Position numbers and translations under genes: made by a program
Shown here: positions 60,261 to 64,000 of the stretch, piece by piece
Layout: each line of letters begins with the position of its first letter
Numbering within the stretch: position 1 is the first letter of the stretch
From: Halalkalicoccus sp. NIPERK01
Lineage (GTDB): Archaea; Halobacteriota; Halobacteria; Halobacteriales; Halalkalicoccaceae
Direction: 5' to 3'
Assembly: GCF_030287405.1 (NCBI RefSeq)
Contig: NZ_JASVVV010000009.1
Coordinates: forward strand, 55,753 to 119,752
Length of the DNA stretch: 64,000 bases
The notes under the pieces: model-generated
Seen by the model: only the letters and a program-made list of their open reading frames with translations
What the model was told of the DNA's origin: nothing
Databases searched by the model: none

Positions 60261-61505
60261 CTACGAAGCAGCCTCTTCGAGCGCTAGTATCTCGGATTCG
60301 CCCGCACGTATCGAGAGCTTCCCGACTAGAACGAGCCCATCAGTAACGATCAGATCGGAGAACTCCGTGTCCTCCGCGTCACCGATCTCCCACTGCTGGC
60401 TTCCATCAGCGGCATCGAGCGCGAACGCTCTTCCCCCTTCCACGGTTCCACGCTCGCTGGGGAAGTCTGCAAAGCCCGCCGCGTGGCTATAGAGGACGCC
60501 ATCTGCGACCACTGGCGCCCCGATGACGACATCGCTCTCGAACAGCGTAGTCCACTGCTCGGACCCGTCAGTCGTCGAAAGCGCATAGATCCCTGCTGCA
60601 CCCTCACGTTGGTAGTCAGTCAAACCGAAATACACAGTCCCATCAACGACAGCCGGTGCTGAGGCGTGAGCGTCTTCGGCCGGTCGTCCGTCAATGGTGA
60701 CGGCATACTCCCACTGCTCGGACCCATCGCTTGCTGAGAGCGCACGCAGTCCCGGTGAGATGGACACATAGACCGTTCCGTTCGCGACGGTAAGGTGATG
60801 CCCGCCGTCAGGGTTGCGCCAGAGTTCCTCGCCATCGGTGTCGATCGCGATCACTTCTGAGCCGGCTACGTAGATAGTGTCGTTCAATACTGCTGGTGCA
60901 GATGGTCTCTCACGATCAAGGTCAAGCGAATGCTCCCACTGTACTGTTCCGTCAGTCGCCGAAAGGGCGAGTAGTGATCCCTCGAATTCGTCGGAGTCGC
61001 TGGACTCGGGGTTTCCGACAATCACGTATAGATCGTCGTCGATCACTGGTGCGTGCTGTGGTTGAAGTAGTTCCTGGCGCCATCGTTCGGTGCCGTCGGT
61101 CGTTGAGAGAGCGATGATACCGTTCCACTCACCGCCCACGGCAGCATACACGGTCTCATCTGTTGCAGACAGATTGGCAAAAGAACCGTCGGTTTGCATA
61201 CTCCACCGCTCGGATCCGTCTGTAAGTCGGAGTGCTCGTACAGTACCGGATTCACTCAGGTAGACACAGCCACCAACGATGACGCCGCTGTCGCTTCCGG
61301 GTGCTGACCATCGTGTCCGTACATCGTCTTTCGGTCCGCTTGCGGCGGTTGAAGCTGTTCGACCGGCGTCCGCTCGCGGCTGGGGCCAATTGTTGTTCGG
61401 AGCACCACTCACAGTGCCCGTGAAGGCACCGGCAGCGATGATGCCGCCAGTTAACTGAATAAAGTTCCGTCGCCCAATCTCATCGACTCCTACTGATTGG
61501 CGCAT
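60261..61505 (-). CDS. Tat-exported PQQ-like beta-propeller repeat protein
   Basis: 414 residues from ATG 61503-61505, giving a Tat signal directly (GRRNFIQLTGGIIAAG near residue 11-27), so it is secreted folded. The mature protein is a chain of six or more repeats in which each blade ends with LSTTDGTERW, LSATDGTVQW, TDGEELW, LSASDGSEQW, LSTTDGSEQW or LDAADGSQQW, the A-x-D-G-x-x-x-W signature of PQQ/BamB-type propellers. Typical haloarchaeal exported propeller, function unknown (surface binding or scaffold). It ends about 165 bp before the broken membrane-protein gene, same direction. Confidence 0.88.
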   Translation of the reverse strand: MRQSVGVDEIGRRNFIQLTGGIIAAGAFTGTVSGAPNNNWPQPRADAGRTASTAASGPKDDVRTRWSAPGSDSGVIVGGCVYLSESGTVRALRLTDGSERWSMQTDGSFANLSATDETVYAAVGGEWNGIIALSTTDGTERWRQELLQPQHAPVIDDDLYVIVGNPESSDSDEFEGSLLALSATDGTVQWEHSLDLDRERPSAPAVLNDTIYVAGSEVIAIDTDGEELWRNPDGGHHLTVANGTVYVSISPGLRALSASDGSEQWEYAVTIDGRPAEDAHASAPAVVDGTVYFGLTDYQREGAAGIYALSTTDGSEQWTTLFESDVVIGAPVVADGVLYSHAAGFADFPSERGTVEGGRAFALDAADGSQQWEIGDAEDTEFSDLIVTDGLVLVGKLSIRAGESEILALEEAAS

Positions 61506-61550
61506 GAGGGCTCTATCATGCTTCTCTGAATAAAACCCCCACACGAAATA

Positions 61551-61956
61551 TCAAGTACAGCATCTATGGAGATCTATCTGAACTCCCAGTACCAATTTCA
61601 TTTTTCTCCTTGTCTGAACTACTGATGAGACACCGTCGTCAGGTCGGAGCGTCGGCGTCAGGCACAGATCCCGCAACCCAGCCTCCGGAATGTCGTATAT
61701 CAAACGCTTGTGTGAGGACGAGCAAGCGACAGCGTCGCCCCTGAGTGGACGAACTGCGAACCGATATATGGTACGGCCCCGTGCTGAATGGACATACGCA
61801 CTCACCGCGTTCGGAGATTATCGCTCCTAGCGCGTCGGATCAAACTGCGAGAGGTGATGGATCCAGTGTCAGAACCGTCTGGAGGAGCACTACCACTAAA
61901 TAGTGGCCACGTTGAGGTCCTACTGTCGACACGAAACGAAATACGCTACTTAGGAG
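61551..61956. other. Intergenic stretch without a supported gene
   Basis: About 400 bp. Short frames on both strands lack family resemblance. It must contain the promoter of the propeller gene (minus strand, near 61520-61560, where AAAACCCCCACACGAAATATC and nearby AT-rich DNA lie) and the 3' flank of the GIY-YIG gene. No repeat or RNA seen. Confidence 0.4.
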
Positions 61957-62862
61957 TCAATTACGAACGCCAGTAGGAGGAACGTTTTCCGAGTAGCCAA
62001 ACTGAGCTAGTGGAGACTCATTCGTAGCGAGGTAATACGCGCCAAGAAGGTCCGTCTCGATCTCTTGGCGTTTGTGAGCGGCGTCGAGATCGAGACGCTT
62101 GGCATACGCGAACAGAGCGTGCCCGCCGAAGACGGTCTCGTGGTTGTAGAGACGGGAGGGAATCGCACTCGATTCGCCAATGTAGGCCAACGGTGCATCG
62201 CTGTTTTTATACCAGATTCGATACAGGCCGTTGTCCGGCGGAGTGGCTTCGAGGCGCTGGTCTAATCGATATGGTTCGGACCAGTCGAGCCCCATCCACT
62301 CTCGGGCTCGTGGCGTTTCCCATAGTTGCCAGTTAGGTGGCTCAATACCTTGTTCTGCGTTTGGTTCCTCGTCGCCTTCGTCGAGGAGACCTCCTTTGAA
62401 CGCAGGGTCGCTATAGCTGTACGACGATTGTTTGTAGCCGCTGATGATCCGCCCGAAGTTAGCGGTCGGACTCCGATCGGTAGCACGCCGATGGAGGGCG
62501 ATGAATGCCGTTTCGAGTCCCTTTCGTTGTTGCTTGTCTCCCAGTTCTGTGGCGCTCACGTGTGAGACTTCGAGAGCGGGGCCAACCTCATGCCTGATGG
62601 CCCAGAGACAGGGAGCTGCCGTATGCGGATCGCGATAGGGCATCTCCTCGGCATAGACACCTCGTGCAAGGCTCTGGATCCGTCGGCGGATATCGCCCGA
62701 TTCACCGATGTATTCGAGATACAGACGATCGGCGTCCTGGTGACGAATCCGGTATAGTCCTGGTTCTCGTGGGACGGTCCCAAAGGAGTTAGAATTTAGT
62801 GGAAGCCAGTCAGACCACGCGACACCGCCCCAGTCTGAGCTATAGAACTCGTACTCGATCAT
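61957..62862 (-). CDS. Protein with two tandem GIY-YIG nuclease-like domains
   Basis: A 301-residue protein with two copies of the fold. Domain 1 (about 30-140): GLYRIRHQD, YLEYIGESGDIRRRIQSL, then GLETAFIALHRR with the candidate Glu and TANFG. Domain 2 (about 205-300): GLYRIWYKN, LAYIGESSAIPSRLYNH, then IETDLLGAYYLATNES with Glu and Asn. Both keep the G-x-Y, Y-I-G, Arg and Glu elements, so both may be active; GIY-YIG enzymes cut one DNA strand, and two in one chain could cut both. No DNA-binding extension is visible. Start ATG overlaps the DUF6884 gene's stop by 4 nt. Possible roles: restriction, repair or mobile-element nuclease. Confidence 0.8.
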   Translation of the reverse strand: MIEYEFYSSDWGGVAWSDWLPLNSNSFGTVPREPGLYRIRHQDADRLYLEYIGESGDIRRRIQSLARGVYAEEMPYRDPHTAAPCLWAIRHEVGPALEVSHVSATELGDKQQRKGLETAFIALHRRATDRSPTANFGRIISGYKQSSYSYSDPAFKGGLLDEGDEEPNAEQGIEPPNWQLWETPRAREWMGLDWSEPYRLDQRLEATPPDNGLYRIWYKNSDAPLAYIGESSAIPSRLYNHETVFGGHALFAYAKRLDLDAAHKRQEIETDLLGAYYLATNESPLAQFGYSENVPPTGVRN

Positions 62863-63284
62863 TGGTGCTCGTTATACCAGGCAAGAGTGTCGCCGATCTG
62901 GAGCCCTTCGGTCGGGATTTGGACAGTGACGCCTGTATCTTCGATCAGCGGAAGAAGTTCCGCATAGTAGTCTCTCCCCGCGTGGAATACGAGTGTGGTT
63001 GCCTCTGTGAGAAGCCCTTTATCCGCTAGTTGAGAGGCGACCTGTTGGGCCCACGTTCGTTGGTCTGCTTTCGAGGCCGTGGTGAGTGTCTCGTCGTAGG
63101 GGTCGATCGGTGGGCCATCGGGTGCGAGGAGGCCGTGTTTGGCCGAGAGGATCCACCAGTCGTCGTGGTGGGTTTCGGCGTACGCACGAGCTTTTCGGAA
63201 CAGCGGTGACTCCATGTAGAGGTCCTTCAGTTGCGCCGGATGGTCGCGTTTGCTCTTGGTACAACTAATCAATCTGATTTCCAT
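62859..63284 (-). CDS. DUF6884 family protein
   Basis: A 141-residue protein with the family start LISCTKSKRDHPAQLKDLYMESPLFRKARAYAE (cut here to LISCTKSK and LYMESPLF) and WWILSAKHGLLAPDGPPIDPYDETL near 43. The pattern C-x-K-S-K ... SAKHGLL ... PYD resembles uncharacterised proteins often found in plasmids, viruses and defence regions, sometimes linked to queuosine-like transglycosylase folds. Function unknown. It overlaps the GIY-YIG gene by 4 nt (ATGA) and lies upstream of it, so the two are one operon. Confidence 0.8.
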   Translation of the reverse strand: MEIRLISCTKSKRDHPAQLKDLYMESPLFRKARAYAETHHDDWWILSAKHGLLAPDGPPIDPYDETLTTASKADQRTWAQQVASQLADKGLLTEATTLVFHAGRDYYAELLPLIEDTGVTVQIPTEGLQIGDTLAWYNEHQ

Positions 63285-63500
63285 CCTGTAATGGGATGGT
63301 GATAATGGGATCAGTTATTATTGTCTGAATAGTTCGTGTATTGCTGTAAGTGTCTCGACAAATTCGAGTGCAAAGCACGGGAGCTGTCCACCGTTAATTC
63401 CTGCTGAAGTAACTGGAAGCCATGGTTCTGTAATTGGAGAACTATAGGGTGAGGCTCCGATCGTTTCATGAGTGAGCTCTCCACTACTGATTCTCGAGTA

Positions 63501-64000
63501 TTACTTACGTAGCCTTCTGTCGGCAAACTCCTGTGCAAGCGCTCGTGCAAAGCGCTCTCGCCACTCGTTGATATCCTCCGATGAGATGGCTCTCTCTTCG
63601 CTCGTCTCTGCATTGGTGAAGATCAACCGCAGCACACAGTCTCGAGTCGAGTCGGCTTGCGACAGTGCACACGCATAGACGAAAAGTTGCGCAAAATAAT
63701 GCTCAGCTACTGTCTCAAGATCTCGACCACGGAGTGTGTCCGTCTTATAGTCGGAGATATAGTAGCAATCATCTGTAACAGTGAGGTGATCGATGTCGCC
63801 GACTACTTGACCAGTGGGGAGTTCGAGACGTACTTGGTACTCATCATAGGTTGCTTCTACAGGTAGCGTCGCTTCTAACTGCTCAATGTCTGAGACGCCG
63901 TACTGAACTTGGGTTTGCAGGTCCTCGATGACTGTCGGCGATAATCGATCGGGGGTGTCGACAATCTGGGTCGGTGTTGTAGACCAATCGATGGTACTGC
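63501..64000 (-). CDS. C-terminal RecB-like PD-(D/E)XK nuclease domain (partial, cut by window edge)
   Basis: An open minus-strand frame runs from the right edge of the window to TAA at 63501-63503 (about 166 codons, no start inside the window). It contains VVGDIDHLTV and YYISDYKTDTLRG, which give G-x-I-D and D-Y-K, the PD-(D/E)XK core of RecB/AddA-type nucleases, followed by AEHYFAQLFVYACALSQ with the usual Gln-x-x-x-Y. This is the tail found on UvrD-like helicase-nucleases of haloarchaea. The helicase part would lie beyond 64000. Gap of about 215 bp to the DUF6884 gene, same strand. Confidence 0.75.
   Translation of the reverse strand, partial: STIDWSTTPTQIVDTPDRLSPTVIEDLQTQVQYGVSDIEQLEATLPVEATYDEYQVRLELPTGQVVGDIDHLTVTDDCYYISDYKTDTLRGRDLETVAEHYFAQLFVYACALSQADSTRDCVLRLIFTNAETSEERAISSEDINEWRERFARALAQEFADRRLRK

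Overview
The window looks like DNA from a halophilic archaeon (class Halobacteria), probably an accessory island or secondary replicon rather than core chromosome. Supporting signs: strongly acidic proteins; Tat-type twin-arginine lipoprotein signals on transporter binding proteins; TATA-like boxes a short distance from starts; decayed haloarchaeal IS6-type transposases; TRAM, PadR, DUF3006 and DUF6884 genes of haloarchaeal style; a ParA partition locus with an integrase nearby. I see no rRNA, tRNA, CRISPR or replication-initiator gene. Base composition is patchy: about 2-18 kb and 53.7-55.5 kb are clearly richer in A+T than the GC-rich 22-36 kb and 40-53 kb blocks, which suggests several separate acquisitions.

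Layout. 0-2 kb: debris (helix-hairpin-helix remnant, broken VapC-like toxin) around a haloacid-dehalogenase-type hydrolase. 2-17 kb: an AT-rich catabolic island with a UspA, an atypical SDR, an MFS carrier, an amidohydrolase-Rieske pair, an enolase-superfamily enzyme, an IclR regulator, a tripartite tricarboxylate (TctCBA) transporter followed by a 50-residue membrane peptide and a YeiH-family exporter, then a second IclR and a second amidohydrolase-Rieske pair. The two regulators and the two enzyme pairs lie in mirror-image order around the transporter. 18-21 kb: a TRAP transporter (DctPQM). 22-28.5 kb: a membrane molybdopterin oxidoreductase (FeS-NrfD fusion plus catalytic subunit) with an Mrp-type FeS carrier ATPase. 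29-36 kb: a mobile or plasmid-like module with tyrosine recombinase, HTH-PIN pair, ParA and a small DNA-binding partner, surrounded and interrupted by a striking 9-bp iteron, then TRAM, a secreted ComEC-like metallo-beta-lactamase protein and DUF3006. 36.5-40.6 kb: truncated genes, an IS6 remnant, a DUF262/HNH restriction-type protein and a PadR regulator with a shifted start. 40.8-53.6 kb: a GC-rich catabolic block (cyclase-family hydrolase, DJ-1/PfpI protein, SSS symporter with small partner, divergent enolase, glycerate 2-kinase, DUF6282 hydrolase-like protein, broken nitrilase, UspA, creatininase-family amidohydrolase between two carboxymuconolactone-decarboxylase-family proteins). 53.7-57.8 kb: a cobalt-type nitrile hydratase operon, an acyl-CoA dehydrogenase-like protein lacking the usual catalytic Glu, and a beta-hydroxyacid dehydrogenase. 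57.9-61.5 kb: a dead IS6 element with terminal repeats, a cupin, a doubly frameshifted membrane protein and a Tat-exported beta-propeller protein. 61.9-64 kb: a minus-strand run of tandem GIY-YIG, DUF6884 and (cut by the window edge) a RecB-like nuclease.

How it fits together. The working genes are mostly uptake systems (MFS, TTT, TRAP, SSS), hydrolases and oxidoreductases for small organic acids, amides and nitriles, with local IclR control. At least seven genes are broken by frameshift, stop or deletion and at least four are IS6 copies in decay, so the region is a catabolic island under active turnover. The best candidate for something undescribed is the 9-bp iteron system around parA. Next are the duplicated, translationally coupled amidohydrolase-Rieske pair and the GIY-YIG/DUF6884/nuclease cluster at the right edge.
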